From contig CM066033.1 of NCBI GenBank assembly GCA_033557465.1, forward strand, positions 903,118,808-903,182,807: 64,000 nt of DNA. The letters run 5' to 3'. This DNA comes from Ichthyophis bannanicus. Its lineage: Eukaryota; Chordata; Amphibia; Gymnophiona; Ichthyophiidae. The notes under the pieces were generated by a model. The model did not search any database, was not told where the DNA came from, and saw nothing but the letters and a program-made list of their open reading frames with translations. Below, piece after piece: positions 1-10,397 of this stretch. Numbering within the stretch: the first letter of the stretch is position 1; each line of letters begins with the position of its first letter. The position numbers were made by a program, and so were the translations under genes.

Positions 1-779
1 TATTGCAGCTTCGTTCAAGCCTCTAAATGGACAACCTATTTCCTCCCATCCTCTTATAGCAAGATTTATGAGAGGCCGCCTTCTAACTAAGCCTCCCATT
101 AGGCCACCACCGGTGGCATGGGATTTAAACCTGGTTCTTGGTAAGCTCATGAAGCCACCTTTCGAACCCTTAGCTACTACCTCATTGAAATTCCTTTCTT
201 GGAAAGTTATCTTTCTCATTGCAATCACATCAGCACGTCGCATCAGTGAGTTGCAGGCACTAGTGGCTGATCCACCTTCTACAAGGTTCCATCATGACAA
301 GGTAGTCCTTAAGACTCATCCACACTTTATGCCAAAGGTGGTCTTGCCTTTTCATCTTAAACAAGCGGTCTACCTGCCTGTGTTCTTTCCAAGGCCTCAT
401 GCATCAAATGCAGAAAGGAATCTTCATACTTTGGACTGTAAAAGCTTTAGCCTTTTACTTGCAAAGAACACAGCAACATAGAAAGTCCTCTCAACTCTTT
501 GTTGCTTTTGATCCTTCTCATTTGGGATTTCCAGTCTCCAAGAGAACAATGTCCAACTAGTTTGCTCAGTGTATTTCTTTTGCCTATCAGAGTAAGAATC
601 TTCCTCTGGAGGGCCATGTCACAGCCTCAATGGCTCATCTGCACTCTATCGACAACATCTTTCGAGCAGCCACTTGGGCCTCAGTTCATACCTTCACAGC
701 CCGTTACTGCTTGGACAAGGACTCCCGCCGGGATGCCTTGTTTGGTCAGGCTGTTCTTCAACACCTGTTCCATACCTAA
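1..779 (+). pseudogene. DIRS tyrosine recombinase, C-terminal two thirds, frameshifted
   Basis: YR recombinase that would integrate the circular DIRS DNA without leaving a classical target duplication. The frame from about 68 to 480 carries the block around the first catalytic Arg (SARRISELQAL) and the segment TLDCK. A frameshift near 440-480 breaks the frame. The C-terminal block with the catalytic Tyr (RYCLDKDS) is readable in another frame near 690-730, and the family's usual stop is at 777-779. The HxxR region is degraded compared with the copy at 36945-38060. The N-terminus lies outside the window. Confidence 0.85.
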
Positions 780-892
780 TCAACTCCTACCCACCATCCC
801 TTGTTGGATGCCAGAGATCCATGGGGGGAAGTGGAGCCCTTTCACAGGACACACAGCTTCTGGGGTCTCTCCCTGACATTTAAAGCTAGGGA

Positions 893-1000
893 GTCCCCAT
901 ATGTGAAGACTACATTCCTGCTTGTTCCTGGAAATAGCATAGTTACTCACCTGTAACAGGTGATCTGGAACAGCAGGAATTTAGTTTTCACAACCCACCC
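893..1000. repeat. DIRS internal complementary region (ICR), copy A1
   Basis: The left part (to 935) is the reverse complement of a family A left terminus, as seen at 2931-2970. The right part (from 936) is the reverse complement of this copy's own right terminus (1205-1261). The two complements abut at 935/936, which is the ICR design used by DIRS elements to template circle closure. Confidence 0.85.
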
Positions 1001-1073
1001 ACCTCCCCTAGGAGTTGTATCTCTCTATCTTTTTTTCCCTCTCTCTCTCTCTTTGTCTCAGCTTTAAACCCAA

Positions 1074-1261
1074 CTGGAGAGAGGCAGTTGGGAAAGGCGG
1101 GAAGGCAGCACGCAGGCGCTGTGGGATGCTCCCAAAAGCTTTCTTATTGGACGTTGGGGAGCGTTCCCGCGCAGGCTCTGTCGGTACCGACGATACCCAT
1201 ATGTGAAGACTAAATTCCTGCTGTTCCCGGAGATCACCTGTTACAGGTGAGTAACTATGCT
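1074..1261. repeat. DIRS right inverted terminal repeat, copy A1
   Basis: Reverse complement of family A left repeats such as 2931-3094. It contains the ggcagttgggaaaggcggga block and ends in acaggtgagtaactatgct. Confidence 0.85.
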
Positions 1262-1980
1262 TTACTTAAACACAGGCAGGCTTAAGCCTTGAGTCATGTC
1301 ACATCTCAATGTCGGAGCTATGGCTGCGTCGGTGGCCCACTTGGGCTTGGTCTCTGGAAGAGATATGCAAAACTGCAACATAGACTTTGGTTCACACTTT
1401 TCACATTTTGCTAATCTTTGGATGGGGATTCCCAACGTAATGACAGTTTTGTCTAACTAGTAATACAGAATCTTTTGAAGAGTAGAATTCAACCCCATCC
1501 CCCAAGGCCCTTTTTTTCAGTTCAAGCTTTTTTTTTTCCTTAAAAAAACAAAAAACCCATAAGGCTTGTTGCCTCAAAATATTTCATATTACCCCAGTTG
1601 GTTCAGTAGTTCCTCCTCCTTTTTTTGTTCAAGGCAGCCTATAGCTAGGGATTCCTATACTAGAGGGCTTTTTTTTGTCCTGCTTGTCCATGGAGAAAGC
1701 ATAGTTGCTCGCCTGTAGCAAATGTTCTCCTTGGACAGCAGGAAAGGGCCTCGCAGCCCTCCCACCTCCCCTTGGAGTTGCATTTTCCTCAGCTTTGTCA
1801 CTGGACTGAAGCTAAAATGGCACCACAGCAGCAAGTGAGAAGACGCACACAAGCACGGTAGAGCTTCTTAAAGAAGCTGGGAATGCTTCTGCACAGGGGC
1901 TCTGTCAGATTGTCCATCATACATTGGGACTTTTCCTGCTGGTCTCGGAGAAGACCTACTACAAGTGAGTAGCTATGCTC
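1262..1980 (+). mobile_element. DIRS family C copy 1, decayed 3' end
   Basis: Resumes to the right of copy A1 with a degraded recombinase C-terminus at about 1290-1430 (NVGAMAASVAHL corresponds to the family's HNVRAMAASIAHL region). A family C ICR lies at about 1660-1760, where cctgcttgtccatggagaa is followed by the complement of the right end. The right repeat runs from about 1790 to agtgagtagctatgct at 1979. Poly-T runs and many stops mark it as old. Confidence 0.75.
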
Positions 1981-2334
1981 TGTGATATTGCAACAGGAAG
2001 GAGAAATGGGCAGATTTGATGTGCTGCTTGGTGCTCTTTATCTGTTCATTTCTCTGTGATGATGGTATGATACAGATTTAAATCTTTCTAGTTGGCCATT
2101 GTGTAAATGAAAGCACTTATGTGCCTGCGCCCTAAGGATAGGAAGGATTATTGTAGACATTAGCCTCTGCGCATAGTTGCATTCTGTCTAGAAGGGAGGG
2201 TTCCTTTTCAGTCTGGAATACAAAGGGGTCTTTTGATCTATACTCTCCAGTTATATTCAAGGATTAAGTGCAGTTCATGTTTGTAATTATCTTTTGTAGA
2301 ATCAATGTAAACATTTAGGACCTGAATTTGAGCT
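1981..2334. other. No gene or repeat recognised
   Basis: AT-rich sequence. I see no long open frame, no splice-like coding block and no similarity to the other repeats of the window. It may be intron of the host gene whose last exon is at 8458. Confidence 0.4.
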
Positions 2335-2766
2335 GGGCGGTGCTATGCACTGCGTCGGTGCATAGCCTGCCCACCTAACCCGGATTTTCTATGCCGGTGT
2401 CATTTGCTACCCGAACATCAAAAATCCAGGTGTCTCCTCATAGACAGGAAGCCGCAGGAGCTACTCGTGTAGCACCAATTTTTGATGCTACACAGTCCCA
2501 ACACCTTAAAAATAGGCGATGTTTTCCCATGCCTATCTTTAAGGCACAGAGCGCTAACAGTTTAGCATTGAAAATCGATAATACAAGGTAGCACCATGGC
2601 CTGCCTCCGCTCCACCCCACTACGCCCCAATGCTATGTGGATAATCTGGGTGCGTTAGGAATATAGCTGGGATTTTCAAAGGGCACTACCCATGTAGGTG
2701 CCCTTTGAAAATCCCGGATAAGGCCTTTACACGGGTAACTAGGGAAGCTATCTGTGTAAAGGCCTT
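2335..2766. repeat. Hairpin-rich fold-back repeat, probably a non-autonomous DNA element
   Basis: Three self-complementary units are visible. 2335-2372 pairs gggcggtgctatgcac with gtgcatagcctgccc. 2669-2715 has perfect 18-bp arms (gggattttcaaagggcac) around an 11-nt loop. 2720-2766 pairs aaggcctttacac with gtgtaaaggcctt. No transposase is present. I could not define clean ends or a target duplication. Confidence 0.5.
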
Positions 2767-2930
2767 TGAAAATCGGGCCTCTACTATTGAGAAGATGTTA
2801 ATGGTATGAATTGGATTTAAAAATACACATTTCAAACTTGGGCATATACCTGGAAAATTTGAGCTCATGTAGTGTTAGAGCATATAGAAATTTTGAACAT
2901 AAAACAAAATACATATATATGTGAAGTGCA

Positions 2931-3094
2931 ATCTCCAGGAACAAGCAGGAATGTAGTCTTCACATATGGGTATCGTCAGTACCGACGGAGCCTGCGCAGG
3001 AACACTCCCTAGCATCCAATTAGGAAACTTTTGGGAGCATTCCACAGCGCCTGAGTGCTGCCTTCCCGCCTTTCCCAACTGCCTCTCTCCAGTT
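2931..3094. repeat. DIRS left inverted terminal repeat, copy A2
   Basis: Complementary to 8155-8343. It contains gtaccgacggagcctgcgca and the tttcccaactgcctctctcc block that mirrors the right repeat. Confidence 0.9.
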
Positions 3095-3255
3095 CTTCGT
3101 TTTCCGCGGAGCCAGCAGGTCATGTTCCTGTCACCGCAGAAAATTATTTTCCTTATTCTTCTTTTTTGTGGTCGCGTCTGCCGCCTTCGACGCTACACCG
3201 GTACCGCTGGTGGTTCTTTCTTTTCTTTAAAAAAAAAAATATATATATAGATATA

Positions 3256-3480
3256 GGAGTGGAGGAGTAGCCTAGTGGTTAGAACACTGGCTTGGTAACC
3301 AAGCAACCCAGGTTCGATTCCCACTAGCACTCCTTGTGGCCTTGGGCAAGTCACTTAACCCTCCATTGCCTCGGAAGAAAGGCCTGGCAATCTACCTCCG
3401 GTGACACTGCCAAGAAAACCCAGGAGCTTCTAGGTCGCCAGGAGTCAGGACTGACTCGAAGGCACACATTGCATTGCATA
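3256..3480 (+). mobile_element. tRNA-derived SINE with RTE-type tail
   Basis: The head (3256-3333) folds as a tRNA: acceptor arms ggagtg and cactcc, an A box tagcctagtgg at 3268-3278 and a B box ggttcgattcc at 3311-3321. The middle (ccttgggcaagtcacttaac) resembles the MIR/CORE-SINE core. The tail at 3431-3465 (gtcgccaggagtcag and gactcgaaggcac) matches the complement of the RTE 3' end at 54303-54345. It lies between A/T-rich runs inside DIRS copy A2. It is not read as a tRNA gene because of the long SINE body. Confidence 0.8.
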
Positions 3481-3573
3481 TATATGCATATATATATATA
3501 TATTCTTTTTTCCAAACTTTTCTTTCCAGGTGCATGCGCCATTTTATGCCTTAGGCCCAAAATTTCCTCCACC

Positions 3574-4960
3574 ATGGGGAAACCCGCCTCGGGTTTTAAA
3601 AAATGCACCAAGTATGGCGGTACCATCTCCGTCACCGACACCCGCGAGTGGTGTCTTAAATGTTTAGGTCCTGACCACTCCATCTCAGAGTGCATGGCTT
3701 GTGCCATGATGTCCAAAAGGGGTCGACAGAACAGAGCTGCCAAGTTCAGTGTCCTTTTTCCTTCCGATGCAGCTTCAGTGGCATCGACGTCTTCCAGGGC
3801 TTCGTCTTCCTACCATGGATCTCAGTTAACTAAACATAAATCCAGCCGATCCTCAAAGGATATATCTCCTTTCAAGCATCGAGATGCCTCTGGTGTTGCC
3901 CTTGAGGGTTCCATACCGGCAAAGTTGCCCCGGCGGGAGTCTTTGGCTTCCAAAGCATTATCGGGGATCCAGGATGTTCTCGAGGCCTCGACCTCGGCAG
4001 AACTACTGGTGCCATGCTCTGGGGTACCGGTTCTTTCCGGTACCGACACCCAGGCATCGGCGATAGACCAGAGGTTCCTGGCTATTAAACGCAGTCTGGC
4101 GGCTCTCCTTGCGCATCGACGCCCTCTGAACCGCGTCAGATGATTCAACCGGTACTGATAGCATCGACATCAGTATCGGCTTTGCCAGCACCCAGTCATG
4201 CTATGCCTTCTGGTGCCGATACACCGGTACCGATTACCCCCAGTACCGACTTCGGTCGGTACGGGTATCGGGCTCTTCAAGAGCATCCGGACAGACGATA
4301 CTTCGAATCCTCGGAGGACTCCGAGGATTCTGATAGCTCTGCCGGTACCGGGATACTTCTTCCGGAGGAGCCTTCCTCTCCTAAATGAAGGATGTCTTCT
4401 CCAGAAGATCTCTCTTTTCAAGATTTCATCAGGGAGGTGGCTCGTGGGCTGTCCATTACTGTGACTCCTGAGACAGACCCCAGAGCTAAGGAGTTGGAGA
4501 TTTTACAATATCCCAAAGCTCCTAAGGAGGCAGCTACCTTACCTATCCATGAGATCTTACATGATCTCATGTCGAGAATGTGGGAGACACCTCTCACCAC
4601 TTCTCCTCACTCTCGCAGACTGGATACCATGTATCGAATCCCCCCTTGTCCTGGATTCCAGAAAACTCAGCTTCCTCACCACTCTATTGTAGTGGAGTCA
4701 GCTATGAGAAGGATCAGAAGTGCAAAGAGGCATGCCTCTAATCCTCCAGGGCGTTAGTGTAGCACTTTGGATACCTTTGGACGTCGTACTTTCCAGGCTT
4801 CCATGCTTTCTTCCAGGATCAGTTCCTATATATTATATATGGGAATGTTCCTTAAAGAAGTCACAGGTGATTTAGAGGTTTTGAGCCCTCTTCCTGAGGA
4901 TAAAAGGCAGGATTTTCTCACACTGGTCAAACATGCCCAGGATGTGCCTTTGACTTTCAT
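3574..4960 (+). pseudogene. DIRS gag-like ORF1, broken and lacking its C-terminal part
   Basis: Structural (gag-like) protein expected to package element RNA. ATG at 3574 opens MGKPASGFKKC, followed within 50 residues by a CCHC zinc knuckle, CLKCLGPDHSISEC (C-x2-C-x4-H-x4-C). A first Cys pair lies upstream, with its second Cys replaced by Tyr. A Ser/Thr-rich linker follows. The frame stops at 4143 and continues in other frames, including 4392-4757 with the family block FQDFIREVARGLS and GFQKTQLPHHSIVVESAM. The C-terminal basic part seen in other copies (EQWVQ to FYSKK) is missing near 4960-5023, which points to an internal deletion. Confidence 0.85.
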
Positions 4961-5022
4961 CTAGAGAACCTAGCCTTCCTGGCCCTCAATGGACCATAGC
5001 CTTCCACCATTCCAGGAAGGTT

Positions 5023-6760
5023 ATGTCACTTTGCCCCCAGGTGGGAGCAGATAACAGCAGAGCATTGGATACTCTCCATTATAAGAGAGGGGTACAAGCT
5101 GCACTTCCTGTGCATGCCCTCTCACACAATGGTAAGACAGTTCAATTCTCAGACCTCTCTCATCAACCTGTTAGATCAAGAGGTCACTATGCTTCTTGCC
5201 CAATGGGCAATAGAAGAAATACACATCCACCAACAGGGTACAGGGTTTTACTCCCCCTATTTCCTTATCCCAAAGAAAACAGGGGGATACAGACCTATCT
5301 TGGACCTCAGAGAATTGAACAAATTCCTGTTCAAAGAGAAATTCAAGATGATTTCTCTAGGAACTCTGCTGCCATACCTTCAGGGTCAGGATTGGCTTTG
5401 TTCTCTAGATCTCAAGGATGCGTACACCCATGTTCTCATCCATCCAACTCACAGAAAGTTCCTTCGGTTCCTTTTTCAAGGAAAGCACTACCAATACAGG
5501 GTGCTTCCTTTTGGCCTGGCCTCAGCACCAAGGGTGTTCATGAAATGCATGGCTGTGGTATCAGCATTTCTCCGCACTCTAGGGATATTCGTCTTCCCCT
5601 ACTTAGACGACTGGCTCATTGGAGCCCCATCAGAGTCAGAGGCCAGGACTTCTCTATCTTGCACAATGTGTATCCTTCAGTATTTGGGTCTGGTCATAAA
5701 CATCCCAAAATCCAGTCTAACTCCCACTCAGACTCTAGAGTTCATAGGAGCTTTGCTGGATACCAGAAAAGCAAGGGCCTATCTTCCACAGGCCCGTTGC
5801 TTTCACATGGTGCAGTTAGCTTCGCAAGCAGTGTTGAAGCCCCATCTCACTGCCCGAGAAATGCTACAACTGCTAGGCCACATAGCATCTACCGTGCATG
5901 TGGTTCCTTATGCTCACCTCCATATGAGAGCAGCCCAGTGGACTTTATCCACTCAGTGGACCCAGGCGTCAGGGTGCCTGTCAGACAAAATAGCAAACAC
6001 AAATCGCCTTATTTTGTCCCTTCAATGGTGACGGTCCACTCAGAACCTGTTGCTGGGGTCCCCATTTCAACAACCCTTACCCCAGGCAACCCTAACAGAT
6101 GCTTCACCAATGGGTTGGGGAGCTCATCTGCAAAACCTCTCCACCCAAGGCACCTGGACTCCGCAGGAGACTTATCTACATATCAATCTCTTGGAGCTCA
6201 GAGCAATCTTCCTTGCTCTTTGAGTGTTCCACACCCTGCTCAGCTACAAGACAGTCCTCATTCATACGGACAATCAAGTAGCCATGTTCTACATGAACAA
6301 ACAGGGGGGAACAGGCTCTCTGTCGCTTTGCAACAAAGCTTTGCAACTATGGGCCCTTGCCAGAGAGCATCAGATTCAACTCCTGGCAGTGTATCCTCCA
6401 GGCATACAAAACTCTTGGGCAGACAGACTCAGTCGAGTTCTGCTTCCACACGAATGGTCTCTAAATGCAGACCAGGTGGCCAAGATTTATCAAATTTGGG
6501 GAACCCCTGACATAGACCTCTTTGCAAGTCCGTTGAATGCCAAACTTCCCTGGTTCTGTTCCAGAATTCTGGCTAGGGCTCTCAGGCCAAGGATGCTTTC
6601 CTCCTTCATTGGGGTCAAGACTTTCTGTATGTCTTTCCACCCATTCCCCTGATTCCCAAAACCCTATTCAAGCTTCAGAGAGACAGAGGCCGTATGATTC
6701 TCATAGCTCCACACTCTGCTTCTACAACTCTCTAAAGCTCCCTCCCTGGAGTTAGGGTCT
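5023..6760 (+). pseudogene. DIRS reverse transcriptase - RNase H - methyltransferase-like ORF, frameshifted
   Basis: The RT frame 5114-6031 is open for 305 residues. It has GFYSPYFLIPKKTGGYRPIL, CSLDLKDAYTH, HYQYRVLPFGLASAPRVF and the catalytic FPYLDDWLIG, so the YxDD box is intact. The RNase H part sits in shifted frames: a TDAS block near 6100, then 6224-6652 with HTDNQVAMFYMNKQGGTGS and WADRLSRVLLPHEW. After it comes IWGTPDIDLFASPLN, the region reported in DIRS elements as methyltransferase-like. At least two frameshifts separate the RT, RNase H and tail. Confidence 0.9.
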
Positions 6761-6795
6761 GCTCCAGATCTCCTGTCCCAGGAGAATGGAATGTT

Positions 6796-7879
6796 ATGGC
6801 ATCCCAAACCCCAGTCTCTGCATCTCAGGGCTTGGTTGCTGAAGGCCTAGATCTTCATGACCTTAACCTCCCTCAGCAAGTAAAGGATATCCTTTATGCT
6901 TCCAGGAAGCCTTCCACAAGACGCTCATATGTTTTCAAGTGGAAAAGGTTTACCACATGGTGCTCGCAGAAGGGTCTCAACCCCCTTGCGATACGTTTGT
7001 AATCATTAGAGTATCTCCTTCATTTATCCAATGCAGGACTTAAGACTAACTCAGTAAGAGTCCATTTGAGTGCTATTGCAGCTTCTTTCAAGCCTCTAAA
7101 TGGACAGCCTATTTCATCCCATCCTCTTGTAGCAAGATTTATGAGAGGCCTTCTCTAACTAAGCCTCCCATTAGGCCACCACCTGTGGCATGGGAGTTAA
7201 ACCTGTTTCTTGGTCAGCTTATGAAGCCACCTTTCGAACCCTTAGCTACTACCTCATTGAAATTTCTTTCTTGGAAAGTTATCTTTCTCATTGCAATCAC
7301 ATCAGCATGTCGCATCAGTGAGTTGCAAGTACTAGTAGCTGATCCACCTTATACAAGGTTCCATCATGATAAGGTAGTCCTTAGGACTCATCCACACTTT
7401 ATGCCAAAGGTGGTCTCGCCTTCTCATCTAAACCAGGCGGTCTACTTGCCTGTGTTTTTTCCAAGGCCTCATGCATCTAATGCAGAAAGGAATCTTCATA
7501 CTTTGGACTGTAAAAGAGCTTTAGCTTTTTACTTACAAAGAACACAGCAACATAGAAAGTCCTCTCAACTCTTTGTTGCTTTTGATCCTTCTCATTTGGG
7601 ACTTTCAGTCTCCAAGAGAACACTAACTGGATTGCTCAGTGTATTTCTTTTGCCTATCAGAGTAAGAATCTTCCTCTGGAGGGCCATGTCACAGCTCACA
7701 ATGTGAGAGCCATGGCAGCTTCAATTGCTCATCTGCACTCTGTGTCTATCGGCGACATCTGTCGAGCAGCCACCTGGGCCTCGGTTCATACCTTCACTGC
7801 CCATTACTGCTTGGACAAGGACTCCCACCGGGATGCCTTGTTTGGTCAGGCTGTTCTCCAACACCTGTTCCATACCTAA
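6796..7879 (+). pseudogene. DIRS tyrosine recombinase, broken
   Basis: Starts MASQTPVSASQ and reads to LNPLAIRL, then a stop at 7000-7002. It resumes at about 7185 with MAWELNLFLGQLMKPPFEP. The first catalytic block is TSACRISELQVL, where the Arg is kept but its neighbour has become Cys. The segment around 7690-7830 holds the HNVRAMA (HxxR) and HYCLDKDS (Tyr) blocks in another frame. The usual stop is at 7877-7879. The sequence is close to copy A1 at 1-779. Confidence 0.87.
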
Positions 7880-7995
7880 TCAACTCCTACCCACCATCCC
7901 TGGTTGGATGCCAGAGATCCATGGGGGGAAGTGGAGCTCTGTTCCAGGGGCACACAACGTCTTGGGTCTCTCCGTGGCATCTAAAGCTAGGGAGT

Positions 7996-8096
7996 CCCCA
8001 TATGTGAGGACTACATTCCTGCTTGTTCCTGGAGATAGCATAGTTACTTACCTGTAACAGGTGATCACCGGGAACAGCAGGAATTTAGTCCTCACA
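7996..8096. repeat. DIRS internal complementary region, copy A2
   Basis: 7996-8036 is the reverse complement of the left end (2931-2970). 8037-8096 is the reverse complement of the right end (about 8285-8343). Read on the minus strand, the junction predicts a circle joint ctatgct/atctccagg. Confidence 0.88.
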
Positions 8097-8154
8097 ACCC
8101 ACCCACCTCCCCTAGGAGTTGTATCTCTCTATCTCTTTCTCAGCTTTAAACTCA

Positions 8155-8343
8155 ACTGGAGAGAGGCAGTTGGGAAAGGCAGGAAGGCAGCACGCAGGCG
8201 CTGTGGGATGCTCCCAAAAACTTCCTAATTGGATGCTGGGGAGCGTTCCCGTGCAGGCTCCATCGGTACCGACGATACCCATATGTGAGGACTAAATTCC
8301 TGCTGTTCCCGGAGATCACCTGTTACAGGTGAGTAACTGTGCT
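8155..8343. repeat. DIRS right inverted terminal repeat, copy A2
   Basis: Reverse complement of 2931-3094, plus about 25 extra terminal bases ending gagtaactgtgct, as in the other family A copies. Confidence 0.9.
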
Positions 8344-8424
8344 TACTCTAAAAGTGGAATTGGCTGCATGTATTTAAACTGCTTGGTTATATAAAATAAT
8401 ATTTTTTAACATTGGTTCTTATTA

Positions 8425-8457
8425 TTCTGCTTTTCTTTTTTTCCTTTGCCACCACAG
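8425..8457 (+). promoter_or_regulatory. Splice acceptor of the host gene's last intron
   Basis: A strong pyrimidine tract (ttattattctgcttttc and on) ends in gccaccacag at 8457, directly before an open coding stretch. Together with the unique sequence downstream, this supports a genuine 3' splice site. Confidence 0.6.
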
Positions 8458-8556
8458 GCTGACCAGACAAGACTTACATGTTTACTTGAAGACGCATTCA
8501 GTAAATTCTACTATGCGCGAAATGGAAGCATGACTGTTGTCACTGTATCATCATAG
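8458..8556 (+). CDS. Terminal exon of an unidentified host gene (C-terminal 32 residues)
   Basis: After the acceptor, frame 1 is open for 32 codons and ends YYARNGSMTVVTVSS, stop tag at 8554-8556. I do not recognise the protein. A second frame is also open after the acceptor, reading LTRQDLHVYLKTH and stopping at tga 8531-8533, so the reading frame depends on the phase of the upstream exon, which I cannot see. The exon is followed by about 4.5 kb without recognisable repeats, unlike everything else here, which is why I read this as a real gene end. Earlier exons must lie to the left of the window or in unrecognised sequence. No domain can be assigned from so short a piece. Confidence 0.45.
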   Translation, partial: ADQTRLTCLLEDAFSKFYYARNGSMTVVTVSS

Positions 8557-10391
8557 CAAACCTCTCCTCCATCCCTGCCTTTTTACAGTTGGATGTCAGC
8601 AGAATCGATTAACTGCCCATGATCCTGTTGTAACAAATTTTGTCCTGTCTGCACAAGACAGAAGAAATCTTAGGAGACTACGCTTAGCTCATTTGCATGT
8701 GGTGTAGTTTGGGCAAAAAGGAAAACAAAACCCTAGTTCTCACTGACAATCTACTGTTTTATTTAAAGGAGTTTCTAAGAGTCAGTATTATTCTCCTCTG
8801 CCCCACCAGCATTTCTTTTCCCGCAGCTTCTGTGTCTAACCTGCCAGGTGTACGCTGTGAAGGGGACAGACTTTGTGGGTGGGGGGAATGCTCCTTCCAA
8901 TCAAGAGGAGGATTCCAGGAGCCAGGCCCACCACAGAGTCCTGCATGTAGGAGGAGTCGCAGGCAGGAGATAATGGAGCATCTCAACCTCACTTTTTTTA
9001 TTTTGCCAATAACATTCTGTGTATTTTTTTCTTCACTGTACACGTTTGTTTTTGTTTTTGCACACTGTTATAAGTCTGTCTTCGTTTAAATATGGGAAGT
9101 ACAGAAAGTAGGTTATTTAAAAAAAATGAAAAAAGCTTGGGGTGGTGGTCTTACGAAGACAGTGTGGTTTGTAAAGGTCACCTGTGTTCATTGCCTTCAT
9201 TTCTGGGTTGTTTTGTAGTACATAGTGGATTTGTTCAACTGTGAAACTGTCAGAAAATCTTTCAAAATGTAAATGACCCATTTGTGTGAACAATGTTGCC
9301 TTAAGGGCTCATTCAATAGCATCTTGTAGAAGTGTACTTGGCTGCATTGGTGTGACTGCTTGGCTGGCTTTATGATGAGCTAAACAGGCGAATAGTGATT
9401 TTATGGTGGAAATTCACCCCCCCCCCCCAAATATTTGAAGTGGTCCACTCTTAAAACTCAAGTGCTGTAGCGCATTGCCAAGGCTTTATTTGAAGATGAT
9501 TTTACTGCTTGCACATTTCAGGCTTGTGTAGTCGCAGCCATTTCTGTGCTGCATTGTGTAACATGTGCCATGTGCTTAGATGAAATGAGTCCTGCAAGTA
9601 TTAGGATTTGCTGTCACTTCTGTAACAGCAGCAATAGGTTTGGAGTTGGGTTTGTACAAGCTTTACCTTAAAGTGCCCAGGCTTTAGGCTGTGATTACAT
9701 TTTAGCCTTTTTTTAAACTTATCACAGATTTGCCCCATGATATCACTTCATTTTTCATTAACATTAGTCTGCACTTTTTCTAGTTTTGCACAGCAGTAAG
9801 TGGTTGTGTATTTGTGTTTACATACATGAACACACTAGTTTATATTCACTTTGATATGTGCACAGATGCTTACAGACACATTTGTTCACGTGTGTACAGA
9901 CTTGAATATGCACATACTGTGCCTATATGCTTCTGCACAGCCACAGGATTCTCTAGTGCATTCGTTACCATGAGATTGTAGCCTGTGCGCGGACATAGTA
10001 CGGTTTCCTATAATTTTGAAAGAAAGACTCGACCCAAGTTTAAAGTTAACACCTATTCGTTGTAGACACTGACATTTTTTTTTAGAAGGCTTTATGTATT
10101 TTTGTGTGTCAAATAAGTTACCTTCTAACCCTTACCATGCACATACAAACTTTGCTTCTTTCACAGCAGGATTGTTTGAAGGACAGTTGAATCTGAAAGG
10201 AGACTCTGTATGACAAGCTTTCTGAAGGGAAGCGTTTGGGTAGCTCAGCAAATTTGTCCTATGAAAACCTGCTGGTTTATCTGGAGACATGATCATGTTA
10301 GTCCCTATACATTATTCCAGTACTTGTTAAAGAAGTGCAAGCTTGGAATGGGATTGTGCTTGTATGTACTGTATAATCTGTAGCAGTGCTG

Positions 10392-10397
10392 AATAAA
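10392..10397 (+). promoter_or_regulatory. Candidate polyadenylation signal AATAAA
   Basis: Canonical hexamer in the proposed 3' UTR (gctgaataaactagg). Confidence 0.4.

Larger units (their letters stand above)
1..1261 (+). mobile_element. DIRS family A copy 1, 3' part only
   Basis: The copy enters from the left edge of the window. It shows the tyrosine-recombinase 3' half, an internal complementary region and the right inverted repeat, ending in gagtaactatgct. The same order and similar sequence recur in the complete copy at 2931-8343. Older family C DIRS sequence follows directly at 1262, so this copy appears to be nested in that element. Confidence 0.9.
2931..8343 (+). mobile_element. DIRS family A copy 2, complete from end to end but mutated
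   Basis: A 5.4 kb element from atctccaggaac to gtgagtaactgtgct. In order: left inverted repeat, SINE insertion, gag, RT-RNase H with methyltransferase-like tail, tyrosine recombinase, ICR and right inverted repeat. The joined complement of its two ends is found in its own ICR at 7996-8096, which fixes both termini. Gag lacks its C-terminal part, and stops and frameshifts break gag and the recombinase. The 115 bases to its right end in a splice acceptor, so it most likely sits in an intron. Confidence 0.92.

Noticed and set aside
3256..3333. A possible functional tRNA gene.
   Set aside because: It folds as a tRNA with good A and B boxes, but it is the head of a SINE with a MIR-like body and an RTE tail.
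5023..6510. 495-residue plus-strand open frame overlapping the RT of copy A2, and the similar 520-residue frame at 35382-36944.
   Set aside because: Both are other-frame shadows of the conserved RT-RNase H frame. Only the RT frame shows family motifs.
8515..8556. The exon end VTVSS resembles the end of an immunoglobulin heavy-chain J segment.
   Set aside because: There is no WGxG motif, no recombination signal sequence upstream, a splice acceptor precedes it and a stop codon follows at once. Chance similarity.
8697..9089. 130-residue open frame after the terminal exon.
   Set aside because: No splice context, hydrophobic low-complexity end, and it lies in the proposed 3' UTR.
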